64,000 nt of DNA from assembly GCA_026874595.1 (NCBI GenBank), contig CM049311.1, positions 39,621,676 to 39,685,675 on the forward strand. The letters are read 5' to 3'. Of this stretch, positions 1 through 13,800 are shown one piece after another. The notes below the pieces were generated by a model, which was not told where the DNA came from, searched no databases, and saw nothing but the letters and a program-made list of their open reading frames with translations. Position 1 is the stretch's first letter. Every line of letters begins with the position of its first letter. The position numbers were made by a program, and so were the translations under genes. This DNA is from Sipunculus nudus (Eukaryota > Annelida > Sipuncula > Golfingiida > Sipunculidae).

Positions 1-484
1 GTTGTCTAAATCATTCGCGGACGCTTTACCGTAGCCTATGTCACCATTGATCGAATAATAGTTAAACTGAAGATTAGTTATTAATGCCATTTTACATATT
101 GTTTTATAAGAATTTCACTTCTCAATAACACGATGAACATTCATAGCTTATAATTCTTACGTTTGAATTAAGCCACCATGTCATGTCTGATCACATGATT
201 CCACATTCAATAAAACAGCGCCCCGTCCTATATATTACGCGTCCCCGCGTGTGGCAGGTGATTGTGTACGTATGACATGTGCTATGGAATCAATAAAATG
301 GAATAATGTTGTTTCTAACTTATCTGTACTCGCTGATTGGTCATCGCACTGAATGCTCTTGGAGTCATATTCACCAAATATAATAACATCACGCGTCACA
401 AATTATATAGTAAAACTAAATTTTATCGGAAACTTGAGAACTTCATCAAATTTCTTTGTTTATCCATACTGTAATTTCAGGTGT
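1..484. other. No feature recognised
   Basis: Unique AT-rich sequence with no open frame of note and no tandem structure seen. Confidence 0.5.
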
Positions 485-764
485 TACTAGAAATCTGCAT
501 TCTAAAGAACGCAAGCCTCCGCCTTCACTTATTCGGCTCATATTCCTAGGATCATTCGTGCATGAGTGACTGTAGATAGATTTGTCCTTGGATCCGGATC
601 ATGTACCAGATCCAGACCAAAATGTTATTGACTTCCGAAATGCCCTAAATTTTTCATAAGATTCCGTTTATGATTGCGGGAGTTATGTTTTGAACAAACA
701 CACAAAGACACATAAGCACACGTACACAATCACACGAACGGGTATGAACACATACCCTCCTGGC
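485..764 (-). repeat. Interspersed repeat family R1, copy 1
   Basis: On the minus strand this reads from a 'gccaggagggtatgtgttca' type head, through 'ccgaataagtgaag', to 'gaatgcagatttctagta'. It matches, imperfectly, two plus-strand copies at 29614-29967 and 30821-31126. No coding capacity seen. Confidence 0.7.
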
Positions 765-840
765 ATAGGCAATTAACAATTTAAAAATTAATCAACAGAG
801 ACACGTGAATTAAGTCCTTATGCCTTTATTTATGGAATTT

Positions 841-924
841 CAGGAGAACAAAGAACTGTTCGGGTCAACTGGGTCTCACGCCGGAGAGAAGATTCCCATC
901 GCCCAAAGCATGGTCCGTCAGTAA
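841..924 (+). CDS. Possible terminal exon of a gene lying left of the window
   Basis: After a pyrimidine-rich stretch ending TGGAATTTCAG (to 843), the bases from 844 read ENKELFGSTGSHAGEKIPIA... and reach a TAA at 922-924. No homologue recognised. The frame is short and the case rests only on the acceptor and an amino-acid-like composition in an AT-rich region. It may be chance. Confidence 0.2.
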   Translation, partial: QENKELFGSTGSHAGEKIPIAQSMVRQ

Positions 925-2423
925 GACCAGATACGTCGACGCACAAGGCGTGACTATACCGGCTCAAACGAGTTTTATATGGGTGGCCAGATTTATAAGT
1001 TTATTATTTTAATTATAAAATACTCAAGTTTTGATAAAACCAAACTTAGAATGTTTATAACGATATTAACGGAATAGGTTGAAAGGTTAAATTGACAAAC
1101 GGTTATTGTTATAATTGTAGGATTTAGCAAGGTGTTTTGGGAGGCAGGTTTGTTTAGGTAGTAGTTTTTATTGTCTCAAGCGTAGTTACACATAAACGCA
1201 TACCTATGTAATCGAAATGTGCACAATGTATGTATATTCTACTTTGTGGAGGTTTAGCAAAATGACTGTAATTTAATATTTTTGTTTAATAAACAATGTG
1301 GTCCAATACAACTGCAATTTTTTTCCTGCATGTTTCATAAATGGAGTATGCAGATGTAAAGATGAAGGGGGTCGGAGGGGGGGGGGGGGGGGGTGTCAAG
1401 TGAGGTCGGATGTAAAATAATCTGTCCTCCCTGTGTATATAATCGGTCAGCTGTAGCTGATAGCAAACACAAAGCAACACCTTACAAAACTGATTCCTAG
1501 TCGAGTTCCCACCTTTATTATACGGGGTGGATGGTAGTGTATCATAATAACGTGTGTATTGACGGCCAGATGGCATACGGTGAGAAATATCATAAAGTTT
1601 GCTCGGATTCCAAGACTTTTAGAACGATTCAGCCGTAAAAATACAAGGAAAAGAGTGTAAAACTGAGATAATTTTAAAAGAAGAATTCAAACCCCTCACC
1701 TCCTCTGGGTTCCTTCGTGCACATGGCATTCTGATTGTATTTAAGGTTTCCCTGACCCCTCGCAGTGATATTTAAATGCAGCCGATGGAAACTGACGGTT
1801 GATATATTGAGAAAAGGATTACAATTAATTGACCCAACAAGGGCCCAAGGACCCAACGCTCTTATCACAGATAGACGACCATCCATATAGCTCGGACGAC
1901 TTTCTGTTAGCTGAGTTAAAAACTGGACTTCAACATGAAAAGTAAATTTCTTTTACATTTAACGTGGAAAATGCATTTACCAGTAAACAGATACTGACAG
2001 GGCTGAGTACCTCACCCAGGTAAAAAGGTAAGAAGTGCTATTTAGAAAACATGACCTGATTCCCTGACCGTTTTCAGCATTAACGTTCAACCTCGGTGCA
2101 TCATGTGTTTGTTGTGCGGGGTTACCTAGCCCTGCACGGATCACTCTTGGATCCGGGGTTAACCTGGAAGTTTGTACGCCAATAGACGGATACATGAATG
2201 TAAGGAGTCTCAGTTGCAGTGTAAACTGACTTTTCCACGAAGTAGTTGACGATACGACAGTGTAAATGGACAACAAATTGCAGAACACGGAAGATTATTA
2301 TGATATCTATTGTTAAGAAAAATGATGCATACATGTTAATCACACAAATTCATTTAGAAAGATATCGTTTACTTTATTTACAAAATAAAGAACTTGTATT
2401 TATACTTATCAGTGGCGTAGCCA

Positions 2424-2426
<3 letters not shown>
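925..2426. other. Non-coding AT-rich stretch with a poly-G run
   Basis: No gene recognised. A run of about 18 G lies near 1376-1393. The few short open frames have no family resemblance. Confidence 0.5.

Positions 2427-2476
<50 letters not shown>
2427..2476. repeat. (AT)n microsatellite
   Basis: About 24 AT dinucleotides followed by short TATG steps. Confidence 0.95.
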
Positions 2477-2488
<12 letters not shown>

Positions 2489-3105
2489 AGCAGTAGAAGA
2501 GAAGTTCAATATCCATATAACATTTTAAAATTCAAAACAAGAGAAAAAGTTCACTTATCAATCATTTTAGAAATAAGGTCCGCGGGATAGATTGCTTTCT
2601 ATGTAAATATTAAAACTTGCAGATGAAAGTATACACAAGTATGAAACTTGATGTAAACATGACTGAGTTTTTTTTTAAATTATTTTATATTATAATTTTC
2701 TTAGCAGCTATTTAGAATCTTGAAAGTTATTCCGCAATATTACATGCGTTTTCCGGTTTTTTTCAGGCTTACATCCGGTGTTTCACAACCGTGCACGTTT
2801 ATGTTAGGACTACTCCTTGTTTAGGAAATGTTGCGTATGCGCAAAATCGGACCTCTGGTCACGCGGCCTTGTTATGGTAAAAAAACATACTTGGACCCTG
2901 TTTACACACGGTCACACATAGTAACATAACAATGTATTAAGCAGCTGAAAGGGATTAACCGAGACCGTGTGCTTGGATGGTTTCACTGGCAAACATTTGT
3001 ATGAAACAAAACTGAACTGATAGTGTGAAATAATAGGCATACTATTGTTCCTGATTATGTCACTTTAAGAACATCCCGTAGCCAGCATTAAGGATTTCAG
3101 GCCAT
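2477..3105 (-). other. 3' flank and probable 3' UTR of gene A
   Basis: No coding sequence. Reading on the minus strand, the first AATAAA I find past the stop is the complement of 2373-2378, about 730 bases on. The UTR end is therefore uncertain. Confidence 0.35.
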
Positions 3106-3320
3106 TCAGAAGCAGACGTAATACGCGAGTATGCTGTAAGTCAGAAAGGTGAGGTGCGAGTGTGGGCGGAAGGTGACGGCGTCTCCCACCGGATCGTTAT
3201 TACAAGGTGGGGCAGCGGTGGGCGGTTCCTCCTCTGTCACGGTGACCCGGCCTTCTACTCCCTGAGTCACTGGGGACACTCTCCTCACATACTCTGCCAT
3301 GGCATCGGCAGCCAGCGTCC
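3106..3320 (-). CDS. NT5E: Gene A exon 9: C-terminus with GPI-type tail
   Basis: 215 nt, residues 509-579 and stop. Acceptor ACTTTCAG|GGACG. Begins GTLAADAMAEYVRR, then VSPVTQGVEGRVTV, which aligns with the last conserved block of CD73. After a Pro/Ala-rich stretch with one Cys, the protein ends in a hydrophobic segment (about 560-579). That fits a GPI-attachment signal; the omega site is not clear. Confidence 0.88.
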
Positions 3321-6300
3321 CTGAAAGTGTAATAACGTGAACGGTCTGTAATACCGAGTGTTTGGTTTAAAATACTGAATTTTCAGTCTTAAACACTGAC
3401 TGGTCAGTTTATAAAACTGAATGGTCAGTTTAAAATACTGAATGTTCAGTGTTAAACACGAGTGGTCAGTTTATAATACTGTAGGTTCAGTGTTAAACAC
3501 TGAGTGTACAGTTTATAATACTGAATTTTTAGTCTTAAACACTGAGTGGTCAGTTTATAAATCTGTAATACTTGGTGGCAAGTCTTTAATACTTAGTGGT
3601 CAGTCTTTATTACTGGATGGACCTTCTACAATACTGAGGGGTCAGTCTACAATTTTGAGTGGTCAGTCTATAATACTGAGTGGCCATGCAGTCTATAATA
3701 CTGAGTGGCCATGAAGTCTATAATACTGAGTGGTCAGTCTATAATAATGAGTGGTCAGTCTATAATACTGAGTGGTCAGTCTATAATACTGAGTGGTCCG
3801 TCTGTATTACTGAGTGGTCAGTCTATAATACTGAGTGGTCAAGCTATAATACTGAATGGTCAGTCTACACTACTGATTGGTCCGTCTGTAATACTGAGTG
3901 GCCATGCATTCTATATTACTGAGTGGTCAGTATGTATAACTGACTGGTTCTTCTATAATAATGAGAGGCAGATTTGTCATACACAGTCATATGTCTATAA
4001 AAAAATACTGAGCAAGTACTCTTGGAGAAAGGCAAGAAAAACGCCGCCAGAAAAACGTAATCCTCACCGATATAGATTTCGTTCATGGCTTTCTCTTTTA
4101 GCACCCGGTAGGCGTCACCACCGTGCCGTAGGTAGTAGCTGACCAGCACGTCATACACAGCCGTGTCGTTGAGAGGCTCGTACACGGGCACATCACACCG
4201 ACCACATCTTACCAGCGCCTCCACCACACGATCCCCTGACGGCCGCCTGATGTTGTATCTCACATGTATTCCTGAAAGGTAAACTTTACACTGCATATTT
4301 ATCTGAGCTAACTTTAGTTTTGTAATTAAGTACATTGAGCAGTGGATGTGCCGTTGCTTTACAGCAGAACCTGTCTGAAAGACAACCCGTCTTATAACTT
4401 CACCCTTGAGTGAGCCAAAAGCATTCACACTGGTTATAACTGACCTCTCTAATAAGACCGACTGTGAATTAGGACCACCTTTTGCCAGTCACACAGGTGG
4501 TCTTGTTGGACGGGTTTAAATGTATTTTGTGTAACATATGCATAGTTAAACCAGAGAATTAATTGCACCCGGAATGCACATAGAGTATCTTATAGGTGTA
4601 TTTTCAAAGTAAGTCTGTTGATATTCTTTGCCATGCGTTTTAAAATTGAAGACATAATACATCTTTATAATCTGCCTATTTGGACAGACTGGTCGGTATC
4701 AAGGGTAAATATCGCTTCTTTTTATGAAAGTATTAAATACAGAAATGCGTACTCAAATATTTTTATTCCAATCAGTCTATGTAATATTATTCATGGTCAT
4801 CAATCCAATATGCCTGAAAAATTTCATGATGATAGCTGTAACAGATGTTTAATATTTGTATCAGACGAAAGATGCTATGCCATCGAACTTGAGTGAATAA
4901 AAGAATAAAGAAGCTTTCTGTACATAATTTCTTTCACTTGTAAATGGGAATGTAATTGGAGTATATTTATGGGATACTTATAATATAAAGTTTATCATAA
5001 CGTTTAGATGAAAATAGGGTAACTGTTCCCGTTTAAAAAAAAATGCACGAGATCGACTGAGTGTTAACTTTTTGGTTGCTGAACTTTCATTTAATTTATT
5101 CATAAAGATTTTTAGAAAAAAAAAATGTAAAAAAAAACTCAGAATTTGTCCAAAGTTTATAATTATCGCGAGCAGTAATATAAGTAGTGACATTTGTTGA
5201 AATATAAGCCAACAGCAGAAGTTGTTTGTACATTATTGTTCACGTGACATGGTAGTCCCACATACCGGACATTTGTAGGAACCGCCCCGAGATGTATCCG
5301 GAACCATAGTCAGCCACACTGTGTTCAAGAACGGCCTTCAGGTCAGACCCGTTCAGCCTCACCATGGTGATCTCGTTTTTGAACGGCAGAACCGACAAAA
5401 CGTCATGCTGCCGGATCTTCCCTGCAGATCAGAACATCAATGTAACATTACGCCATCGTACACAGATATCTCTGAGTTTGTGTGCTCCAGCTTTGTCATA
5501 GACACCAATGTGACCTTTGCAGGGCTTCCACCAACATGTATATTTCCTAAATATTCCTAGATATTCCCATGAAAAATGTCTGCTACAAGTTCCTATATTT
5601 TCCAGCATTTAGGCCTTAATCTCCTACATTTTTCTATATTTTTACTGCACATACAAGGGCATTTTGGAACTTGTGACTTTTCACTTCCGCACATATGCAA
5701 CATACCACCTTTGGTTACATGTTTTTCTTCGTGTGTTGTGTTTCTAACACCTTGTAGATAAACGTGCTCATACATCGCCACAGAGGCATTATAACAGAAT
5801 GACCTAGAGTACATTTGTATGTACGAAGGTTAGTCAGAAACCAAATAAGTCCAATAGAAAGGGTAGGCAAAAAACTGGCCTAAAAAATTAGATAATTATA
5901 AATAAATAAAGGAGTTTTTCATATACGTTATAGTTACAAAATAAGACACAGCCGGGTTATTCACAGATTTCTGTCCGGGAAAACCGATGCCACATATATC
6001 TGACCGTGTTCTTTATAAACAATGGCGAGGTAGGTATGTTTGTAGGTACCTCGCGGGATGGAGTTTCTGATGCCGCCGCCATTCCACACAGCAATAGGAG
6101 CAGGTGCCCAGCCGGACCCAGTGTCCTTACGAAGGCTGGCCGCCACCATGGCGTCCGTAATCACGTTACCTGAATTATACGTTCATAATATTGACTCACA
6201 CTTGCTATAATGTACGTTTATTCCATACATAATCACATTCTGATAAGTGAGGTGTGGTTAAAACAAACGATACGCGTAGTAGTAAAATGACCACTCACAA

Positions 6301-9300
6301 ACAGAAATGTGCACGCTTTACTAAGACACAAGTAATGTTTACATTTATTTAAAAAATACTGGTAGCTGTTGTCAAAATACGGAAGATAAATGGACCATAG
6401 CTTAAAAACAGGTCAGCTAGGATAAAAGCTGTGAAATGGAATGTTATTTGAATAAATCAATCATACACATTTCTTAAAATCCCCCGTGAAAAGGTCCTTT
6501 TTCATGGATAATAACATTCCAGCAAAAAGTAAGTAGAGAAAACAATGGGATGTCAATATTATTTTGGTGAACGCACGCGTGGCCACAGCAAGAGGTCATA
6601 CTGTACGTACAAAATGGGAAGTGACTAGGATCTCACGCTATTGTACTTACCGAGGTTACACTCCCGGAATCTACAGCTCTTCCTGTCGCCGTCCATGTAC
6701 ACGTTAGTGGTGCCGACCTCCTCCTGACTGAACGTCTGCAGGGCTTTCCTCCACTCCTTCACTTCCGCTTGTATCATTGGGTCTGAAGGCAAAAGGAAGA
6801 ATGTGCGCTTAAGTGAGCTGGTAGAAAGAATTAACTTTGAAAATAAAAACAAAGAAGAAATGCATATAGGATAGGCTATAGCCCTTTCAGTAGGACCACT
6901 GGTGCCAGAGATTGCAGATCCGTGTCTGACCCAACTGATTGGTGTTATTACAGTAAACCCCGTTTAATTGTATCCGCCAAATCAGAGTTTTGCGGATACT
7001 ATGATTTCAGTCGGACGCCGCCGCCGCCGCCGCCGCCGCGTAGGTGTCCGGAGAACTCCTCTGTAACCACTGGGCGGAATTTTACGAAACCCGGGATTAT
7101 GTTCGGGTCACATGTGAACTGCTGCGACCCGATTTTGTTTTGACCTCTGACCTTTCATCTGCGCTCTGCGTCCATTTGTGCGTCTGTTTCCACATATAAA
7201 CCCACATATCTCGGGAACCGTTTGACCGATCAGGCTAAAAATTTTACACAAATGTAGCCCTTTGATAGCTTTATAACATACACTAAAAATGGTGGCACCA
7301 CCTGCAACCATTTTTTGAACTGTGTCCATCCGTTCATGTGCCTTGGGATAAAATTAGTCATATCTCTGCATTGGTTGGACTTATCCACCTGAAATTCGAC
7401 ATGCGTATACATCCTGGATAGCTTTTTCGATTTTGTGACAGGTGGCGCCACCTACATTAACGTTTACGCTACAGACATCCAAGCTCTTATCTCGGGAACC
7501 GTTTGACCGATCAGGCTAAAAATTTTATACAAATGTAGCCCTTGGATGGCTTTATAACATACACTAAAAATGGTGGCGCCACCTGCAACCATTTTTGCAC
7601 AGCGTCCGTCTGTTTGTCTGCCGTGGGATAAAATCACTCATATCTCGGCAGTGGTTTGACATGTCAACCTAAAATTTTGCAGGTTCATACATCCTGGAAA
7701 GCTTTCTCGATTTTGTGACAGGTGGCGCCACCTACATTCACGTTTACGCTGCAGACATCCAAGCTCATATCTCGGGAACCGTTCGACCGATTAGGCCAAA
7801 ATTTTGCATGTGTATAGATATCACATAGCTCTTTATCATACACAAAACGGGAGGGGCCACCTGCAACCATTTTTGCACAGCGTCTGTCTGTTTGTCTGCC
7901 GTGGGCTAAAATCACTCATATCTCTGTAGTAGTCTGACTTATCTGTCTAAAGATTTTGCGTGTTTTTACATCTTGGATTGCTTTCTCGATTTTATTTGGC
8001 AGGTGGCGCCTCCTACATTTATGTGACAGCTTTCTGCATTTGTGGTGGGTGGCGCAACCTACATATACATTTTGGCTGCAGACATCCATGCTAATATGCA
8101 ACACACCTCCCTCTATTTTCCCTTGCCACTCAATCCATGCCTCACTTCACCCGTTCCACTCTGATTTCGGCGGATACACGTAGTCGCTTGTCGACTACCC
8201 GTATTCTAGTTGAATACCGTATTTGTCAACTGATAATATTCATGTAAACGAGCTATTCGAATAAACGGGGTATTAATTTTCAATGTTGTAGCCGTCATTA
8301 TGATACTATGAATTGCTGTCGGATGGCTATCGTGTGTTGGCCTGTTATTCTTTCAGAGTTTCTCTAATATATGTTTAAGAATTTTTCTTTGAATGATATT
8401 TCAATTGATTACTTATAATAGGTTGCTTTATAGAGCTGTGCCAAGGAAAAATTAATATACCCTAATAATCCTTTACCATTTATCAGATAAAGAAAATTAA
8501 CCTGATTGTATTGGTAAAATATATTGCCGTTTGAAGAATATGAACTTTTCTTATGATTTGTCACGTTTAATCTAAATGATCGTTACATGTAAAAGTGTGA
8601 CTTGTATTAATTTCAACATGCATTTTATACGCCCAAAGACAATATGAAACAACAAAATAAAGTCTTATCATAATTATTTTGAAAATATTGTCAAAAAAAT
8701 AAATCTTAATCTAAAAATATTTAAAATTATTTTGCGTAACAGGGTTATATCTTTCTGAATGCTTTTTTCCATCCAAACACTCAATTCTGACTGACTGAAG
8801 AAGTTTTCGCTTATTGAGCAGCTACAGGTTGCTGTGGTCAAGACCTCAGCCCTGTGCGGTCCTAAAGCACGTTCTCAGAGCCAACAGACGTGATGCCACA
8901 CCAAGCAAAGCAAAAAGCCGCGCGAGACCGCAACCGTATGTTCCGCACCGGTGACTTTGCAGGAAAGCTACAGCACCCACAGCCACACAGGCAGAAGCAA
9001 CCCATATTCCCCTCACCGATCCCAGTAGCGGAGACCCTGCCATGTCAATCAAGAGCCGAACCCGCTCTGTGAACGACAGTGTTTCGAGACGGAAAGCCAT
9101 TTTATACTTGCAGTTTCGGCCATTTAGACCGTTTTAGCAAGTTTTTTCTTCATTAGCCACACTCAATACTATATCTATTGTTTTCAGTATGAGAAAGATG
9201 GTGTATAGTTCTGGAGACATAAACATGGAGAAAGTTACAATCGATGTTGTGACCGTACTCTGGCCCTGTCCCCGGTTACCCTTAGCTGAAAAAAATGGCA

Positions 9301-10799
9301 CTTCGACGATCATTGACAAAAAATAATTTTTTGAAAAATTTAAATGTCTAATATGCAAAAAATCATTTTCATAATTTAGGGACCATTAAATACAAGAAAG
9401 TTTAGGAGTGGGGTGTTTATGCACCTACTGGACCATGACCAGAATACGTCTTGGGTTTAGAAGTCTCTGACAAACTCAAATCCCGCCATGAAAGCCCATT
9501 GTGAACATAATGTTTCAAGCCAGGAGTACGAAAAATGATATCAAAGTATTAGATTTCTATTGATTTGATTAATTAGATTTAGGTCAATAAGGCGGAATGT
9601 AACATAATATGTTGTCATGATTGAAGTAAATATCGTAAACTATAAGATTTAAGAATTAGGAAAAGACCCTATATATACCCGTAAACTTAGCTATTAGTGC
9701 TATTTGAGCTGTTCCTTACACGATCTTCCGAATATTGTGATATTTAATTACCAAAATGATTATATAGAGTAGCGGGATAAAAAACAACTAATAAACCTGT
9801 TTTTTTTTCACTGCTGCACAAGAATGTGTAATGTTTCTCAAGTTAATGTTTGTACTGGGGTTTGTTTTGGTGCATGCAGAAGGTGTTTGGGGCTGCAACT
9901 ATTCAACGAGTCGCATGGATGGATGGCTTCAGACGCAACAAAAACGTGTTTGTTGAAAAAGTTACTTCATCCATTAGGACATCAGTTGAATGTGTTTTGT
10001 AAATTAATGCAAGTCTTTACGTAGCGTATAAAACTTCTTCACCTTCCGAAAATGTGAGGGAATGCGTACTACGCCAAGATAAAAGGTAGTTAATATTCAA
10101 TCCTGGTGCATTCACTTTCAACAAATAACATAAATTCATTCTTGCTATATATCCACGGAAGGCCGTGCTGTATAAAGCTTTATATGAATGATCGGTAAAC
10201 TAAATTTCTTATTCATAGGCTGGAAAATCGATAGAATCGGTAGGTTTGAGGGTCCTCATTAGGCAGGGAAAATCGGCTGCAAAAAAACCTTTACAACGTC
10301 AAGAATTTTCCAGTCAGATAAATATCGGCTGATTTATCACCTACCTTTCCTCCTTTTTATCATTTCTGACCCCAATAATAATCCTGGAGCCGAAGTCAGA
10401 AGTGATCAAATATGAACAAAGAAATCTGTTGTTCTGCAGGAAAAATTGGTAGGTCTTCGGGACTTGTAGATATTTCCGAAAAAAAAAAAAATCGGCCCAC
10501 CATAAGAAATGGTTAGATAGGAGGTCGGCTGTAGGGTTCTACTATTAAAATAAAAAGACCACGTGACCGAAATATTTTGTAGATTAGATGATGGAGTCGA
10601 AAAAATCGGCTGATTTACAAACTACCTATCTTACTTTTTATCATTGATGACGCTTATAACAAACATGGAGACGAAATCAGAACTGACCAAAATAACCGGA
10701 GAAATATGGTGTTCTGCAGGAAAATTTGCAAAAATGGTAAGGGGTGACGGAGAGACTTGCAGATTTTTCCGGCCAGTCAAAAAAAAAAAAAAAAGGCCG

Positions 10800-10833
<34 letters not shown>

Positions 10834-13800
10834 GTTAGCCGGGAGGCCGGTGAGTGTGTATTAGATGATGGTGTGTGTTACCTGACTCCACGCTATCATC
10901 AAGAAGCACCGGGTTTCCGCTCCAGCTGATCAGGCGGTCATCGTCGTCAAACACAGCGTTAAACACGCCGATATATTTGCCGTAGGCGTAGTCATGGACG
11001 ATTGGGACTCTCTTGCCAGAAGCCTGCGTCACCACGTGAGGGTAAACGCTGACCGGAACCTCTTCTGACGGGGAGTCTCCTACGACAAAACATCACACTC
11101 TGTTATCCAGTGTAACTGCTGCTAATTCTTCACTAACACAAACTGCTATTGGTGGCCTAAGTACGCTCATGCCTTATCTCTAAGTATCACTATATATCAT
11201 GCAACTCTATATATTGTAACACCTTTAATATCATAACACTTTATAAGCTATGTTACAGTTCAACAGATATTCTTATTAACACCAACGCTATTATTATTAT
11301 TATTATTATTATTATTACAGCTTCAAAATCTGTATCCGAACTGCTGCTTCTATTCATGTATTACAGCATAAATATCGCTATCCGTAAACCTACAATTCCT
11401 GCTATTCTTTATTATTGAAATAAGCCTATCATTTATCATAGTTTTAATTATCATCACTCTTTAAATAACCTTGCCCTTACCCAAACTATTATCCTCTGTC
11501 ATATCACAGCTTTAACGGTTTTATTTGTATCCATTAACAAATAATGCATGCATGTGAATAAGGAGGCTTGTAATAATCGGTGAATGGTTTTGTAGAATGT
11601 GACCTAATTGCAACAGTTACCCGAGTACAGAAAGGTATTGGTGTGACCTCCGATCACAACATCAATGTCATCGACTTGTGCTGCCACCTGCTTGTCCACC
11701 TCGAAACCAGAGTGACCGAGCCCTATAAGAATGTCGACCCCATCCCTCTTCAGGAAATCGGCCTCGGCTTTCACCGCGATCACTTCGTCCATAAAAATTA
11801 CATTTTCACCTGAAATTGTTTCACACTGACAGCAGTCTGGAAGGACCCAAGGTTAAGATTAGTAGAAGCATCCTATTGTACATATGTATACCCACAACGC
11901 CCCCTAAAATATATGCAATATCCGCTCGTCATACTTGCATTATATTTGTCTTTAGAACTTAGGTATTTCGTTTATAAATAACCTTTATGTCCAATAGCCT
12001 GCCTTTTACAAAGCATATGCACTCCGACAGATAAAGAGGATGGTTTGGAGAAGTGCTATAACAATTTGTTATATGGTCGTAAAATAACATATGAGAATAA
12101 AGAAAGTAAATAAACATACAATATTATCATATTAGTAAATGTTGCAAACATTTGTTTTCACTTGTATACGACTATTTACAATAAATTATATATATAAACT
12201 TTCTGCACAAAAAAAATGTTTCTTCATGTCTTGAGAGTAAAACGTATTGTAGTAATTTACTCTCCGATTGACAAAGGTCATTATATTTAAAGTACATTTT
12301 GTTCTTAAAGATGGCATACGTCATTATTGATATCATTACATTTTCATTTTTTATATAATTTCCATTCAGTAAATATTTATTACCTATTACAAGCGATTCC
12401 CACATTATTTCGATTTGAGGTTAATTCATAAGATTTTCTGATATCCCCATTCCTAATTTATACTCATAAAGTTCCATGTTGATATGTTGGTTCCTGTTTG
12501 AGTGCCTTGTTATAATTTAAAGTTGAATTCTGCTAGATTTTTCGTTGGCATCTTTTTAATTTTTCTTAGATTGACCTTTGTCCAAATTATTAATTCCTTT
12601 TCAAATGATTTCCTGCAAAATAATTATATATTTTTAAATACATGTTACTAAATATTAAGTTATCATAAAAGAATTTACATCTTTTATATATTAAGTTGTT
12701 TATATATAATTTTTTTACATATATATTTATATATATATGTATATTTTGTTTACCAAACATATATAACTTGTACTCTAGACAAACCAATTTCCTCGTTAAA
12801 GGAAATATCTTTTTAACAACATTTTTAAAGGCTCTGCAACATGTTCAGATACACGATGACCCTCTTGATGCCTGTTGCTTTCTCCTTCTTCAAAGACATG
12901 ATGACCTTCTCGATCTCTGCTACTTCACCATCTTAAGTATCAAGATGACCTTCCTAATCTCTGCTCCTTATCCATTCATCAGAGACATGATGGCCCTTCT
13001 TGATCTCTGTAACATGCCCATGCATTCTAAAGAGACATGTTGACCTACTTGATCTCTGCTACTTTCCCATCTTTAGTAACATGATGGTCTTCTTGATCTC
13101 TGCTACTTTCCCATGCGTTCTTCAGAGACCAGATGACCTTCTTAATCTCTGCTCCTTACCCATTCATCAGAGACATGATGGCCCTTCTTGATCTCTGTAA
13201 CATGCCCATGCATTCTTAAGAGACATGTTGACCTACTTGATCTCTGCTACTTTCCCATCTTTAGTAACATGATGGTCTTCTTGATCTCTGCTACTTTCCC
13301 ATGCGTTCTTCAGAGACCAGATGACCTTCTTGATCTCTGCTCCTTACCCATTCATCAGAGACATGATGGCCTTCTTGATCTCTGTAACATGCCCATGAGT
13401 TCTTCAAAGAAAAGATGACCTTCTCGATTTCTGCTACTTCACCATCTTCAGTAACAAGATGACCTTCTCGATCTCTGCTACTTCACCATCTTCAGTAACA
13501 AGATGACCTTCTCGATCTCTGCTACTTCACCATCTTCAGTAACAAGATGACCTTCTTAATCTCTGCTACTTTACCATTTCAATAACAAGATGACCTTCTT
13601 AATCTCTGCTACTTCACCATCTTCAGTAACAAGATGACCTTCTCGATCTCTGCTACTTCACCATCTTCAGTAACAAGATGACCTTCTTGATCTCTGCTAC
13701 TTCACCATCTTCAGTAACAAGATGACCTTCTCCATCTCTGCTACTTCACCATCTTCAGTAACGAGATGACCTTCTCGATCTCTGCTACTTCACCATCCTC

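Noticed and set aside
3442-4142. Overlapping open frames rich in YNTEWSV / ILSGQS heptads
   Set aside because: They are produced by the 21-bp minisatellite, whose period is a multiple of three. They lie in an intron of gene A, partly antisense to exon 8.
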